Shown here piece after piece: positions 33,900 through 42,605 of a stretch of 64,000 bases of DNA (positions are counted from its first letter, which is position 1; each line of letters begins with the position of its first letter). The stretch spans positions 1,212,185-1,276,184 of the forward strand of contig NZ_KI391954.1 in NCBI RefSeq assembly GCF_000185725.2. Direction: 5' to 3'. The position numbers and the translations under genes are program-made. The notes beneath the pieces were generated by a model, which saw nothing but the letters and a program-made list of their open reading frames with translations, was not told where the DNA came from and made no database searches. The stretch is from Segniliparus rugosus ATCC BAA-974. Its GTDB lineage: Bacteria; Actinomycetota; Actinomycetes; Mycobacteriales; Mycobacteriaceae.

Positions 33900-35675
33900 A
33901 TGGCAGGCGAGAAAGCCGCAGGCGCGGAGCGGACGAAGCTGTTCGAGGCGGTGCGCGGCCGGATTTTCGTGATCGCGGCGCTCAGCTTGGCGGGCTCGGC
34001 GTGCTCGGTGGTCCCGCTGATCGCGATCTCCGAGCTTGCGAAAACGCTATGGCCTGCCTTCGAGGGCGGCGCGGTGGACGAGGGCGGCGCGTGGGCGATG
34101 GCCGTTTTGGCTGCCGTCGCGCTCGCGGTCAGCCTCGTCGCCGCAGGTTTGTCGGGTGTGGTGAGCCATCTCGCGGACAACGACCTGCAGCTGGACCTGC
34201 GGACCAAGATCGTGCAAAAGCTGCGCGAGCTTCCGCTTGGCTGGTTCGGCGACCGCTCCTCTGGCGAAGTGCGCAAAGTGGCCGAGAGCGACGTCTCCGC
34301 AGTCCACTCGCTCATCGCGCACGGGATCGGGGACATCGTCACGGCGGTCGCCGTGCCGGTGCTGTCGCTGGCTTACTTGTTCGCCACGCAGTGGCGGATG
34401 GCGCTGGTGTGCTTGGTCCCGATCGTGGTGACGATGGTCGTCTACTCCGTCGCGATGCGCGGCGGGCAGGAACAGCTCGCGGCGTACGAGTCGTCGGTCG
34501 CGAAGTTGGGCTCCGCCGCCGTCGAGTTCGTGCACGGCATCGCGGTGGTGAAAACGTTCGGCCAGATCGGGCGCAGCCACAGCCGCTACCAGGAGGCGGT
34601 CGGCGAATTCGTCGGGTTCTACCGCGACTCCACCCGGCGCTCTTCGCTGGGGATGGGGGTCGTCACCTTGATCACCTCCCCCGTCGTGGTCCTGGTGTAT
34701 CTGTCGGCCGTGAGCGCGTGGCTGGTCGGAGCCGGAGCGGTCACGCCGGTCGAGGTGGTCCCCGCGCTCCTGCTCGGGCTCGGGCTGACCGCGCCGCTGC
34801 TCCAGCTCGGAGCCTCCGGCAAGGCGATGTACAACGCGATGCAGAGCAAGGCCTCGCTGGTCGAGTTCTTCGCCCAGCCGACGATCCCGCAGCCCGAGCG
34901 CCCGGTCGCGCCGGAGGGCCACGCGGTGGGGTTCGACTCGGTGTCGTTCAGCTACGACGGCGACCGCCAGGTGCTCAACGAGATCGCGGCGCAGTGCGCC
35001 CCCGGCACGACGACCGCGCTCGTCGGGCCCTCCGGGTCAGGGAAGTCCACCCTCGCCCGGCTCGTGCCGCGCTTCTACGACGCGACCGGAGGCTCGGTGT
35101 CGGTCGGCGGCGCGGACGTCCGCGCCATCGCGGCCGACCAGCTCTACGGGACGGCTGGCTTCGTGTTCCAAGACGTCTACCTGCTGCGCACGAGCGTCCG
35201 CGACAACATCCGCCTCACCCGGCCCGACGCGGACGACGCGGCGGTGGAGCGCGCGGCGCGCGGCGCGCAGATCCACGACCGGATCCTGCGCCTGCCAAGG
35301 GGGTACGACTCCGTGATCGGCGAGGACGCGCATCTGTCCGGCGGCGAGGGGCAACGGCTCACCATCGCCCGCGCGTTGGTGACCGACGCGCCGGTTCTCG
35401 TCCTCGACGAGGCGACCGCGTTCGCGGACCCGGATTCGGAGGCCGCCATCCAAGAGGCGCTCTCCACGCTCGCCGAGGAGCGCACGCTGCTGGTCATCGC
35501 GCACCGGCTGCACACGATCGTCGGCGCCGACCAGATCCTCGTGCTCGACGGCGGCCGCGTGGTCGAGCGGGGCTCCCATGCCGAACTGACCGCCAAGGGC
35601 GGGCTCTACAGCCAGATGTGGGACCGCTACAGCAAGGCGCACGCCGCGACGACCCCGCAAGGAGCGGACCGATGA
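33900..35675 (+). CDS. ABC exporter half-transporter, first of a pair (IrtA-like without SID domain)
   Basis: A 591-residue fused permease-ATPase. Six membrane segments cover about residues 20-310; the ATPase has Walker [22 protein letters not shown]-loop FVFQDVYLL, signature LSGGEGQRLTIARAL, Walker B VLVLDEATAFADPDSE and H-loop IAHRLHT. It should form a heterodimer with the next gene product, overlapping by 4 nt. IrtAB of mycobacteria, which handles carboxymycobactin iron, has the same ABC core plus an N-terminal FAD domain that is missing here. The iron box upstream supports a siderophore-linked role, but this is inference. Confidence 0.82.
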   Translation: MAGEKAAGAERTKLFEAVRGRIFVIAALSLAGSACSVVPLIAISELAKTLWPAFEGGAVDEGGAWAMAVLAAVALAVSLVAAGLSGVVSHLADNDLQLDLRTKIVQKLRELPLGWFGDRSSGEVRKVAESDVSAVHSLIAHGIGDIVTAVAVPVLSLAYLFATQWRMALVCLVPIVVTMVVYSVAMRGGQEQLAAYESSVAKLGSAAVEFVHGIAVVKTFGQIGRSHSRYQEAVGEFVGFYRDSTRRSSLGMGVVTLITSPVVVLVYLSAVSAWLVGAGAVTPVEVVPALLLGLGLTAPLLQLGASGKAMYNAMQSKASLVEFFAQPTIPQPERPVAPEGHAVGFDSVSFSYDGDRQVLNEIAAQCAPGTTTALVGPSGSGKSTLARLVPRFYDATGGSVSVGGADVRAIAADQLYGTAGFVFQDVYLLRTSVRDNIRLTRPDADDAAVERAARGAQIHDRILRLPRGYDSVIGEDAHLSGGEGQRLTIARALVTDAPVLVLDEATAFADPDSEAAIQEALSTLAEERTLLVIAHRLHTIVGADQILVLDGGRVVERGSHAELTAKGGLYSQMWDRYSKAHAATTPQGADR

Positions 35676-37408
35676 TCAAGAAACTTTTCGCGCTCGCGGA
35701 CGAGCAGGGCCGGCGGCGGCTGCGCGCGCTGATCGCGACGGTTGCCGTCTGCGGGGTGCTGCAGGGGTTGGCCTTCGTCGCCCTCGTCCCCTTCCTCACG
35801 TCCTTGTTCACCCGCGACAGCGCCGCGACGGCCCGGTGGCTCGGAGTCTTGGCGCTGCTCGCCCCGCTGTACGCGGTCGGGTTCTGGACCAGCACGAAGC
35901 TCAGCGTCGCGTCGGCCGTCGATGTGATCGCGGTGCTCCTCGACAAACTCGGGTCCAGGCTCGTCGAGCTCCCGCTCGGCTGGTTCGCCGCAGATCGCAG
36001 CGGCTCGGTCTCGGACACCGCCACGCGGGGCGTCGTCTTCGCGGCCACGGTGCCCTACGCCATCCTGCGCCCGCTGCTGATCGGTTTCATCACCCCCGCG
36101 ACGGTTCTGATCGGTTCGGTGTTCCTGCAATGGCGCGTCGCGCTCGTCATGGCGCTCGTCGTGCCCGTCATGCTGCTGGTCCATCGGGTGATCTCGGGCC
36201 GGCTCGCCTCGGCTGACCGCGAGCACACCGCCGCGACCGCCGAGACCGCGGCCCGCGTCATCGAGTACGCCAGGGTGCAGCCGGCGTTGCGGACGGCGGG
36301 GGACAACGCCATCGCCCGAGGCCTCGTGCAGCGCGCGCTGCGGGCGCAGCACGCCGCGACGAAGAAGGCGTATTTGACCGGCGGCGCGGCGGTCGGCCTT
36401 TTCGGCGGCGCGGTGCAGCTCGCGGTGGTCGCGGTCATCGTCGTCGCCACCTGGCTCGCCTTGGACGGGCAGTTGGCGCTCGCGACCCTGGTGCCGCTTT
36501 TGGTGCTGGCCGTGCGGTTCGTCGAGCCCATCGTCCAGTCGGGGGCGTTGGGCGGCGCGTTGGGGATGGCGGCCAACACCGTCGACCACATCCAGTCGCT
36601 GATCGACGAGCCCGCGCTGCCCGAGCCAGACCAGCCGCGCTCGCCGCAGGGCTGGGGGATCGCGTTCGAGGACGTGACCTTCGGCTACGACGGCGATCCT
36701 GTCCTGCGCGGGCTCACGTTCGAGGCTCCCGAGGGCGCGATGACGGCGATCGTCGGCCCGTCCGGATCGGGCAAAACCACGATCACCCGGCTGATCGCCC
36801 GGTTCTACGACCCGGAGCAGGGCGTCGTCTCCATCGGCGGAGCCCCGTTGCCGGAGTTGGGCTCGAACACGGTGCTGAGCGCGGTCGCGCCGGTCTTCCA
36901 AGACGTGTATCTCTTCGACGGGACGATCCTGGAGAACATCTGGCTCGGCAACCCCGAAGCCACCCGCGAACAAGTCATCCGGGCGGGGGAGCAGGCGCGG
37001 GCGGACGAGATCGCCGCTCGGCTGCCTGGCGGTTGGGACGCGAGGGTCGGCGAGGGCGGGACGAACCTCTCCGGCGGCGAGCGGCAGCGGGTCTCCATCG
37101 CGCGGGCTCTGCTCAAGGACGCTCCGATCGTGCTGCTGGACGAGGCGACCGCCGCGCTCGACGTCGGCAACGAGCAGGCGATCCACGACGCGTTCGCCGC
37201 GATCCGCGAGGGCCGGACCCTGGTCGTCGTCGCGCACCGGCTCCAGACCATCGCTTCGGCGGACCGGATCATCATGCTCGACGGGCGGGGCGGGATCGCA
37301 GAAGCGGGCAGCCACGAGGAACTGCTCGCCAGGGGCGGCGGCTATGCCCGGTACTGGAACGAGCGGATCGGCGCGGCCGGGTGGCGGCTGGTCAAGGCCG
37401 AAGGCTGA
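35672..37408 (+). CDS. ABC exporter half-transporter, second of a pair (IrtB-like)
   Basis: A 578-residue fused permease-ATPase. Hydrophobic segments include [36 protein letters not shown] and [18 protein letters not shown]. The ATPase shows Walker [37 protein letters not shown], signature [16 protein letters not shown], Walker [17 protein letters not shown] and H-loop VAHRLQT. The ATG overlaps the partner stop by 4 nt. The D-loop and signature look canonical in this subunit. The gene pair separates ureA from ureB and does not itself resemble urease accessory genes. Confidence 0.84.
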   Translation: MIKKLFALADEQGRRRLRALIATVAVCGVLQGLAFVALVPFLTSLFTRDSAATARWLGVLALLAPLYAVGFWTSTKLSVASAVDVIAVLLDKLGSRLVELPLGWFAADRSGSVSDTATRGVVFAATVPYAILRPLLIGFITPATVLIGSVFLQWRVALVMALVVPVMLLVHRVISGRLASADREHTAATAETAARVIEYARVQPALRTAGDNAIARGLVQRALRAQHAATKKAYLTGGAAVGLFGGAVQLAVVAVIVVATWLALDGQLALATLVPLLVLAVRFVEPIVQSGALGGALGMAANTVDHIQSLIDEPALPEPDQPRSPQGWGIAFEDVTFGYDGDPVLRGLTFEAPEGAMTAIVGPSGSGKTTITRLIARFYDPEQGVVSIGGAPLPELGSNTVLSAVAPVFQDVYLFDGTILENIWLGNPEATREQVIRAGEQARADEIAARLPGGWDARVGEGGTNLSGGERQRVSIARALLKDAPIVLLDEATAALDVGNEQAIHDAFAAIREGRTLVVVAHRLQTIASADRIIMLDGRGGIAEAGSHEELLARGGGYARYWNERIGAAGWRLVKAEG

Positions 37409-37440
37409 GCGGAGCCGAGCGCGAGAACCACCAGTTCCCG

Positions 37441-37446
37441 TACAGT
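37441..37446 (+). promoter_or_regulatory. -10 hexamer of a probable leaderless ureBC promoter
   Basis: TACAGT is followed by 6 nt and the ureB ATG, with no Shine-Dalgarno sequence between. This would let ureBC be expressed independently of the ABC genes upstream. Confidence 0.5.
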
Positions 37447-37452
37447 GATTGC

Positions 37453-37812
37453 ATGATTCCCGGCGAGATCCTTGGCGCTTTCGGCTATGCCCCCGGTTAC
37501 ATCGAGCTGAACGAGGGCAAGCCGTCGATCCCGCTCGAGGTGCTCAACGCCGGCGACCGGCCGGTGCAAGTCGGCAGCCATGTGCATTTCGCCCAAGCCA
37601 ACACGGCGCTGCGGTTCGACCGGGAGCACGCGCACGGATTGCGGTTGGACATCCCGGCGGGCACCGCCGTGCGTTTCGAGCCGGGGGTGGCCAAGCGCGT
37701 TTTCTTGACCCCGGTCGGCGGCGCGCGGTTCGTGCCCGGCCTGAGCCTTGACCCGCCGGGGGCGCTCGGCGCGCAGATCGAGGTCGTGGTGCCAGACGAG
37801 CGCGACCAGTGA
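37453..37812 (+). CDS. ureB: urease beta subunit
   Basis: A 119-residue Ure[61 protein letters not shown] and [16 protein letters not shown]. The C-terminus is about 15 residues longer than the usual 104-residue actinobacterial UreB. The stop overlaps the ureC start by 4 nt (GTGA). It has no ribosome-binding site and probably starts a leaderless transcript, which makes sense because ureA is far upstream. Confidence 0.96.
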   Translation: MIPGEILGAFGYAPGYIELNEGKPSIPLEVLNAGDRPVQVGSHVHFAQANTALRFDREHAHGLRLDIPAGTAVRFEPGVAKRVFLTPVGGARFVPGLSLDPPGALGAQIEVVVPDERDQ

Positions 37813-39524
37813 GCCGCATCGACCGGGTCCGTTATGTCGGGCTCTACGGGCCGACCGTCGGCGACCGGATCCGCCTCGCGGACACGGACTTGTTCATCGA
37901 GGTGACCGAGGACCGTTGCGGCGGCCCCGGTCTCGCGGGCGACGAGGCCGTGTTCGGCGGCGGGAAAGTCTTGCGCGAGTCGATGGGGCAGGGCAGGGCG
38001 ACCCGCGCGGAGGGGGCGCCCGACACGGTCATCACCGGCGTGGTGGTGCTCGACTGGTGGGGCGTCGTCAAAGCCGACGTCGGCATCCGCGACGGGCGGA
38101 TCGTCGCGCTCGGCAAAGCGGGGAACCCGGACACGATGGACGGCGTGCACCCCGGCCTGGTGATCGGCCCGTCCACCGAGATCATCGCGGGCAACGGGAA
38201 GATCCTCACCGCCGGCGGGATCGACTGCCACGTGCATTTCATCTGCCCGCAGATCATTCCCGAGGCGCTCGGCTCCGGGCTCACCACGCTCATCGGCGGC
38301 GGGACCGGCCCTGCGGAGGGCTCGAAGGCGACCACGGTGACCCCGGGAGCGTGGCATCTCGCCCGGATGCTGGAGGCGTTGGACGGGCAGCCGATGAACT
38401 TCGTCCTGCTCGGCAAGGGCTCGACGGTCTCGGAAGAGAGCATGTGGGAGCAGCTGCGCGCCGGGGCTTGCGGCTTCAAGATCCATGAGGACTGGGGCGC
38501 GACGCCCGCCGCGATCGACGCCTGCCTGCGGGTCGCCGACGCGTCGGGCGTGCAGGTCGCGCTGCACACCGACACCCTCAACGAGTTGGGGTACGTCGCG
38601 GACACGTTGGCGGCCATCGGCGGGCGGGGGATCCACACCTACCACACCGAGGGCGCGGGCGGCGGGCACGCTCCCGACATCATCTCGGTCGCCTCCCACG
38701 CGAACGTCCTGCCCAGCTCCACCAACCCCACCCGCCCGCACACGGTGAACACCATCGACGAGCACCTTGACATGCTCATGGTGTGCCACCACCTCAACCC
38801 GGCGATTCCGGAGGACTTGGCGTTCGCGGAGAGCCGGATCCGGCCGTCGACCATCGCGGCGGAAGACCTCCTGCACGATCTGGGGGCTATCTCGATGATC
38901 GGCAGCGACGCGCAGGCGATGGGCCGGATCGGCGAGGTGGTCATCCGCACCTGGCAGACCGCGCATGTCATGAAACGCCGGTTGGGCGTGCTGGCGGGCG
39001 GGCGCAAGGTCGACAACTTCCGCGCGCGCCGGTACGTCGCCAAGTACACGATCTGCCCGGCCATCGCGCACGGGCTCGACGACGAGATCGGCAGCGTCGA
39101 GCCGGGCAAGCTCGCGGACCTCGTGCTGTGGGACACCGCGTTCTTCGGCGTCCGCCCGCACCTCGTGCTCAAAGGCGGGATGATCGCGTGGGCGCAGATG
39201 GGGGACGCGAACGCCTCCATCCCCACCCCGCAGCCGGTGCTGCCGAGGCCCATGTTCGGCGCGGCGGCGGCCCCGGAGACCTCGGTGCATTTCGTCGCGC
39301 CCGCCGCGTTGGAGGCGGGCCTCGCCGACCGTCTGGCGGTGCGGCGGCGCCTGGTGGCGGCGAAGGACGTGCGCGGGGTGCGGAAGGCGGACCTCAAGCT
39401 CAACGACGCGACTCCGGACATCCAGGTCGATCCGGACACGTTCACAGTGCGGGTGGACGGCGAGGTCTTCGAGGAGGAACCCGCCGTCGAGCTGCCGATG
39501 GCGCAGCGTTATTTCTTGTTCTGA
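37809..39524 (+). CDS. ureC: urease alpha subunit (catalytic)
   Basis: A 571-residue amidohydrolase that hydrolyses urea with two nickel ions. All metal ligands are visible: histidines in [12 protein letters not shown], the carbamylated lysine and histidine in [12 protein letters not shown], histidines in [10 protein letters not shown] and [13 protein letters not shown], the flap histidine in [11 protein letters not shown], and the aspartate in [13 protein letters not shown]. The subunit therefore looks catalytically intact. GTG start overlapping the ureB stop. The next gene is not ureF but an SDR with its own promoter. Confidence 0.98.
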   Translation: MSRIDRVRYVGLYGPTVGDRIRLADTDLFIEVTEDRCGGPGLAGDEAVFGGGKVLRESMGQGRATRAEGAPDTVITGVVVLDWWGVVKADVGIRDGRIVALGKAGNPDTMDGVHPGLVIGPSTEIIAGNGKILTAGGIDCHVHFICPQIIPEALGSGLTTLIGGGTGPAEGSKATTVTPGAWHLARMLEALDGQPMNFVLLGKGSTVSEESMWEQLRAGACGFKIHEDWGATPAAIDACLRVADASGVQVALHTDTLNELGYVADTLAAIGGRGIHTYHTEGAGGGHAPDIISVASHANVLPSSTNPTRPHTVNTIDEHLDMLMVCHHLNPAIPEDLAFAESRIRPSTIAAEDLLHDLGAISMIGSDAQAMGRIGEVVIRTWQTAHVMKRRLGVLAGGRKVDNFRARRYVAKYTICPAIAHGLDDEIGSVEPGKLADLVLWDTAFFGVRPHLVLKGGMIAWAQMGDANASIPTPQPVLPRPMFGAAAAPETSVHFVAPAALEAGLADRLAVRRRLVAAKDVRGVRKADLKLNDATPDIQVDPDTFTVRVDGEVFEEEPAVELPMAQRYFLF

Positions 39525-39543
39525 TGTGCAGCGTCAACAAAAG

Positions 39544-39571
39544 TTGCACACACAATATTTGTGTGTAGTAT
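39544..39571 (+). promoter_or_regulatory. palindrome-overlapped promoter of the SDR gene inside the urease cluster
   Basis: TTGCAC (39544-39549) and TAGTAT (39566-39571) form a promoter with a 16-bp spacer. The spacer is filled by a perfect inverted repeat, ACACACAA-TAT-TTGTGTGT (39548-39566). A repressor bound there would cover both hexamers. The start codon GTG at 39579 is 7 nt after the -10, so the mRNA is probably leaderless. Confidence 0.75.
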
Positions 39572-39578
39572 GATCCGC

Positions 39579-40373
39579 GTGCAGATCGACTTGAACGGAA
39601 AGACCGCGCTGGTGACCGGCTCGACGCAGGGCATCGGCTTCGCCATCGCGAAAGCCCTCGCCGGAAGCGGCGCGCGGGTCGCGATCAATGGACGCTCGAG
39701 GGCCAGCGTGGACGGAGCCGTCGCCCGACTGCGCGACGAGATCCCCGGCGCGGACGCGTTGGGGCTCGTCGCGGACGTGGCGACGGAGGAAGGGGCCGGG
39801 GCCGCCGCTTCGGCGCTGCCCGAGGCCGACGTGCTCGTGAACAACCTCGGGATCTTCGGCTCCGAGGAGCCGTTGGAGATCTCCGACGACGAGTGGCGGC
39901 GCTATTTCGAGGTCAACGTGCTCGCCGCCATCCGGCTCACCCGGCACTACCTGCCGGGGATGACCGCGAAGGGCTGGGGCCGGATCCAGTACATCGCGAG
40001 CGATTCCGCCATCGTGATCCCCGCCGAGATGATCCACTACGGGGTGTCCAAGACCGCCCTGCTCGGCGTCTCGCGGGGCTTCGCGAAAGCGGCGGCGGGC
40101 ACCGGGGTCACGGTGAACTCGGTGATCGTGGGGCCGACCCACACCGGCGGGGTGGAGGACTTCGTCTACCAGCTCGTGGACAAGTCGCTGCCGTGGGAGG
40201 CCGCGCAGCGCGAGTTCATGAAGGCTTACCGGCCGCAGTCCCTCTTGCAGCGGCTCATCGAGCCCGAGGAGGTCGCGAACCTCGTCGCGTACCTGAGCTC
40301 CCCGCTGGCTTCGGCGACCACCGGGGCCGCCGTCCGAGTCGACGGAGGGTACGTGGACGCGATCGTGCCCTGA
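39579..40373 (+). CDS. SDR family oxidoreductase between ureC and ureF
   Basis: A 264-residue short-chain dehydrogenase. Cofactor loop LNGKTALVTGSTQGIGFAIA with an arginine-rich second strand (AINGRSRASVD) suggesting NADP. N-N-x-G motif in VLVNNLGIFGS, catalytic Ser and Y-x-x-x-K in IASDSAIVIPAEMIHYGVSK. The C-terminal GAAVRVDGGYVDAIV is typical. GTG at 39579 is chosen over ATG at 39570 because it lies 7 nt after TAGTAT. It has no known link to urease. The private, palindrome-controlled promoter points to a separately regulated function, perhaps induced by its own substrate. Confidence 0.88.
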   Translation: MQIDLNGKTALVTGSTQGIGFAIAKALAGSGARVAINGRSRASVDGAVARLRDEIPGADALGLVADVATEEGAGAAASALPEADVLVNNLGIFGSEEPLEISDDEWRRYFEVNVLAAIRLTRHYLPGMTAKGWGRIQYIASDSAIVIPAEMIHYGVSKTALLGVSRGFAKAAAGTGVTVNSVIVGPTHTGGVEDFVYQLVDKSLPWEAAQREFMKAYRPQSLLQRLIEPEEVANLVAYLSSPLASATTGAAVRVDGGYVDAIVP

Positions 40374-40410
40374 GCTGCACGCCCCGGATATCGGCGCGCT
40401 ATCCTCTGGG

Positions 40411-41049
40411 GTGATGAGCCCCGTGTCCGCCCTCTTGCTCGCGCTCGCGGACTCGCGGCTGCCGACCGGCGCGCACGCGCATTCGGGCGCGATGGAGGAG
40501 GCCATCGCCTCGGGCATGGTCGTGGACCTGGCCAGCGCGGAGGCGTTCCTCGTGCGTAAAACGAAGACGACCAGCCTGACGGGCGCGTCCGTCGCCGCGC
40601 ACCTCGCTGCGGGTCGCTGCGGGCCGATGGCGGCCGAGCGGCTGGCGGACGTGCGGACCCCTTCGCCAGCCGCGCGCGAAGCCTCGCGCGAGCAGGGGAG
40701 GGGTTTGGCGCGGCTGGCGAAGGCCAGCTGGCCGGGCTGCGGCGAGAAGCTGCCGCCCCGGCCGCATCTGACCACGGTGTTCGGCGTGCTCGGAGCCCAT
40801 CTCGGGCTGGGGGCCGAGGATGTCGCGGCGATCTTCGTGTACACCGCGATGAGCGCGGCCGCGACGGCGGCCCAGCGGCTGCTGGCGCTGGACCCGCAGC
40901 TCATGGCGGCGGCGACGCTGCGGCTCTCGGGGCTTTGCGACGAGATAGCGCAGCGCGCCGCGAGCGGTCTGCAGGAGGTCTCCGACCCGTTCGGCGACAT
41001 CCTCGCCGAACGTCACGGGCTGCGGGACCAGGCCCTCTTCCGCTCGTGA
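40411..41049 (+). CDS. ureF: urease accessory protein UreF
   Basis: A 212-residue helical chaperone that joins UreG and UreD/UreH to load nickel and CO2 into apo-urease. Family blocks: ALADSRLPTGAHAHSGAMEE, LTTVFGVLGAHLGL, then AMSAAATAAQRLLALDPQ and EVSDPFGDILAERHG near the C-terminus. TATCCT lies 5 nt before the GTG at 40411 and 8 nt before an ATG at 40414, so one of these starts a leaderless mRNA. ureG and ureD, which follow ureF in M. tuberculosis, are not present before ndh, so they must lie elsewhere if urease is active. Confidence 0.93.
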   Translation: MMSPVSALLLALADSRLPTGAHAHSGAMEEAIASGMVVDLASAEAFLVRKTKTTSLTGASVAAHLAAGRCGPMAAERLADVRTPSPAAREASREQGRGLARLAKASWPGCGEKLPPRPHLTTVFGVLGAHLGLGAEDVAAIFVYTAMSAAATAAQRLLALDPQLMAAATLRLSGLCDEIAQRAASGLQEVSDPFGDILAERHGLRDQALFRS

Positions 41050-41068
41050 CGGCTTCGCGCCGCCCGGC

Positions 41069-41524
41069 TCAGATGCCGGTGCGCTGCTCGAAGGCCGCGC
41101 AGTACGTGGTCACCAGCACGCACTCCTGCGCTCCGGCCTTGCACGCGTCGAGGACCCGGACCTGGCGGGCGTCGGTCTCGTCGTCATCGTCGCCGCCGAG
41201 TTCCGCGAAGAATTGGGCGTTGCGGACGTCTTTGCCGTCCTCGCCTTTCGAGGTGGTGACCCCCTTGGCGACGGTGGCGCAGGTGTTGGTGAAGCTTGTG
41301 ACGACCTGGCAGTCGGTGGCGCCGTTGCGGGCGCAGAGGTCCTTCGCGGCGTTCTCCTCGAACTTGCGGCTCGCGGGGCCGGAGATCGTGCCGACCGCGC
41401 CGGTGCTCGGCGAGACGGCGATGGCGGCGTTCCAGATATCGTCCGCGGCGGCGGTCGACATGGACGCGGCGACGGGCGCAAGAGCGAGGGCGGCGGAAGC
41501 CATGACGGCCGGTAACAGTCTCAT
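41069..41524 (-). CDS. secreted DUF4189 domain protein
   Basis: A 151-residue exported protein with a signal peptide (about residues 1-27, ending SMSTAAADD). The mature part fits DUF4189: WNAAIAVSPSTGAVGTI, AAKDLCARNGATDCQVV, TNTCATVAKG and a C-terminal cysteine pair region ECVLVTTYCAAF. Six cysteines suggest disulfides. An acidic loop (ELGGDDDDETD) is inserted before the last part. Function unknown. TACAAT lies 8 nt before the ATG. It occupies the place of ureG/ureD. Confidence 0.82.
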   Translation of the reverse strand: MRLLPAVMASAALALAPVAASMSTAAADDIWNAAIAVSPSTGAVGTISGPASRKFEENAAKDLCARNGATDCQVVTSFTNTCATVAKGVTTSKGEDGKDVRNAQFFAELGGDDDDETDARQVRVLDACKAGAQECVLVTTYCAAFEQRTGI

Positions 41525-41580
41525 AACGAAGGATTGTAAGGGCAGGGACAGATTTGCGCGAGTCGAACCGCAATACGTCC

Positions 41581-41606
41581 AAAGAATTCAACAAAAGAAT
41601 TCAACA
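41581..41606 (+). repeat. 13-bp perfect tandem repeat in the intergenic region
   Basis: AAAGAATTCAACA occurs twice without a gap, in an AT-rich patch between the divergent DUF4189 and M50 genes. Confidence 0.95.
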
Positions 41607-41699
41607 AATTGTCGCGCGGATGAATAATTGTTCCGGCGAGCACCGCGCCCGCAGAGTCCTCATCGGGTCGGATCGGCTCGCAGCAGGTACCGTGTTCGG

Positions 41700-42521
41700 G
41701 TGAGCTACACCTCCGCGTTCAAGGGAATCCGCCCCAGTCCTGTCTTCTTCGGCTTGCTCGGGGCCACCGCGCTCGGCGGAGCGCTCGCGTGGGTCGGGGA
41801 GCCGGGCGGCGCGTTGGGCAGGCTCGGAGCCTTCGTCTTCATCTTCGGCGGCTGGCTGACGACCTTGTGCCTGCACGAGTTCGGCCACGCGTTCGCCGCA
41901 TGGCGGTTCGGCGACCACGACGTGGCGCTGAAGGGCTATCTCGACCTCGACATCCGCCGGTACACCGATCCGCTCAACTCGCTCGTGATCCCTATGGTGA
42001 TCATTCTGATCGGCGGCATCGGCCTGCCGGGCGCGGCGGTCTACCTGGACACCCAGTGGATGAGCAAGAAGCAGCGCACCATCATCTCGCTGGCGGGGCC
42101 TGCCGCGAACCTGATCGCTGCCGTGCTCCTGTTGGCCGCCGGGGCGGCGGGCCTTGCCTCGCTGACCTGGTTCGAGTGGGACGGCCCAGGCGGGGGCGGC
42201 GTGGTGCAGTCGGGCCACCTGGTGTTCTGGGCCGCCGTGGAGTTCCTCGGGTTCCTCCAGGTCTTCGCGGTGGTGATCAACCTCTTGCCGGTCCCCGGCC
42301 TGGACGGCTACGGCGCGATCGAGCCGTGGCTCTCGTACGAGACGCAGCGCAAGCTGTATCCGGTCCGGCAGTGGGGTTTTCTCGTCCTCTTTATGATCCT
42401 GCTGCTCCCGAACCCGATCGGGGCGGAGATCCGAGGCCTCATCCTCGGCGTTTTCGACCTGCTCGGCGGCGACCACGACTTCGCCGGGATCGGCAGGCGG
42501 CTCGCCATGCCGTGGCAGTGA
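41700..42521 (+). CDS. M50/site-2 protease-like membrane metallopeptidase
   Basis: A 273-residue multi-pass membrane protein. The zinc motif is CLHEFGHAFAAW (H-E-x-x-H, about residue 60) and the third ligand lies in LPVPGLDGYGAIEP, the L-D-G motif of site-2 proteases. Hydrophobic segments flank both (GRLGAFVFIFGGWLTTL, LVIPMVIILIGGIGLPGAAV, LIAAVLLLAAGAAGLASL, QWGFLVLFMILLLP). Substrates are unknown. The GTG start at 41700 follows TACCGT by 6 nt without a Shine-Dalgarno sequence; upstream in-frame sequence is Arg-rich and not membrane-like. Confidence 0.85.
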   Translation: MSYTSAFKGIRPSPVFFGLLGATALGGALAWVGEPGGALGRLGAFVFIFGGWLTTLCLHEFGHAFAAWRFGDHDVALKGYLDLDIRRYTDPLNSLVIPMVIILIGGIGLPGAAVYLDTQWMSKKQRTIISLAGPAANLIAAVLLLAAGAAGLASLTWFEWDGPGGGGVVQSGHLVFWAAVEFLGFLQVFAVVINLLPVPGLDGYGAIEPWLSYETQRKLYPVRQWGFLVLFMILLLPNPIGAEIRGLILGVFDLLGGDHDFAGIGRRLAMPWQ

Positions 42522-42605
42522 CGGGCAGGTTCGGGCGGCGGCGGAGTTGCCAGATTGTTCGCGAGGAGGTCGTCGGCCGCGCGGGCCGTTGACTATGCTG
42601 GGGCC

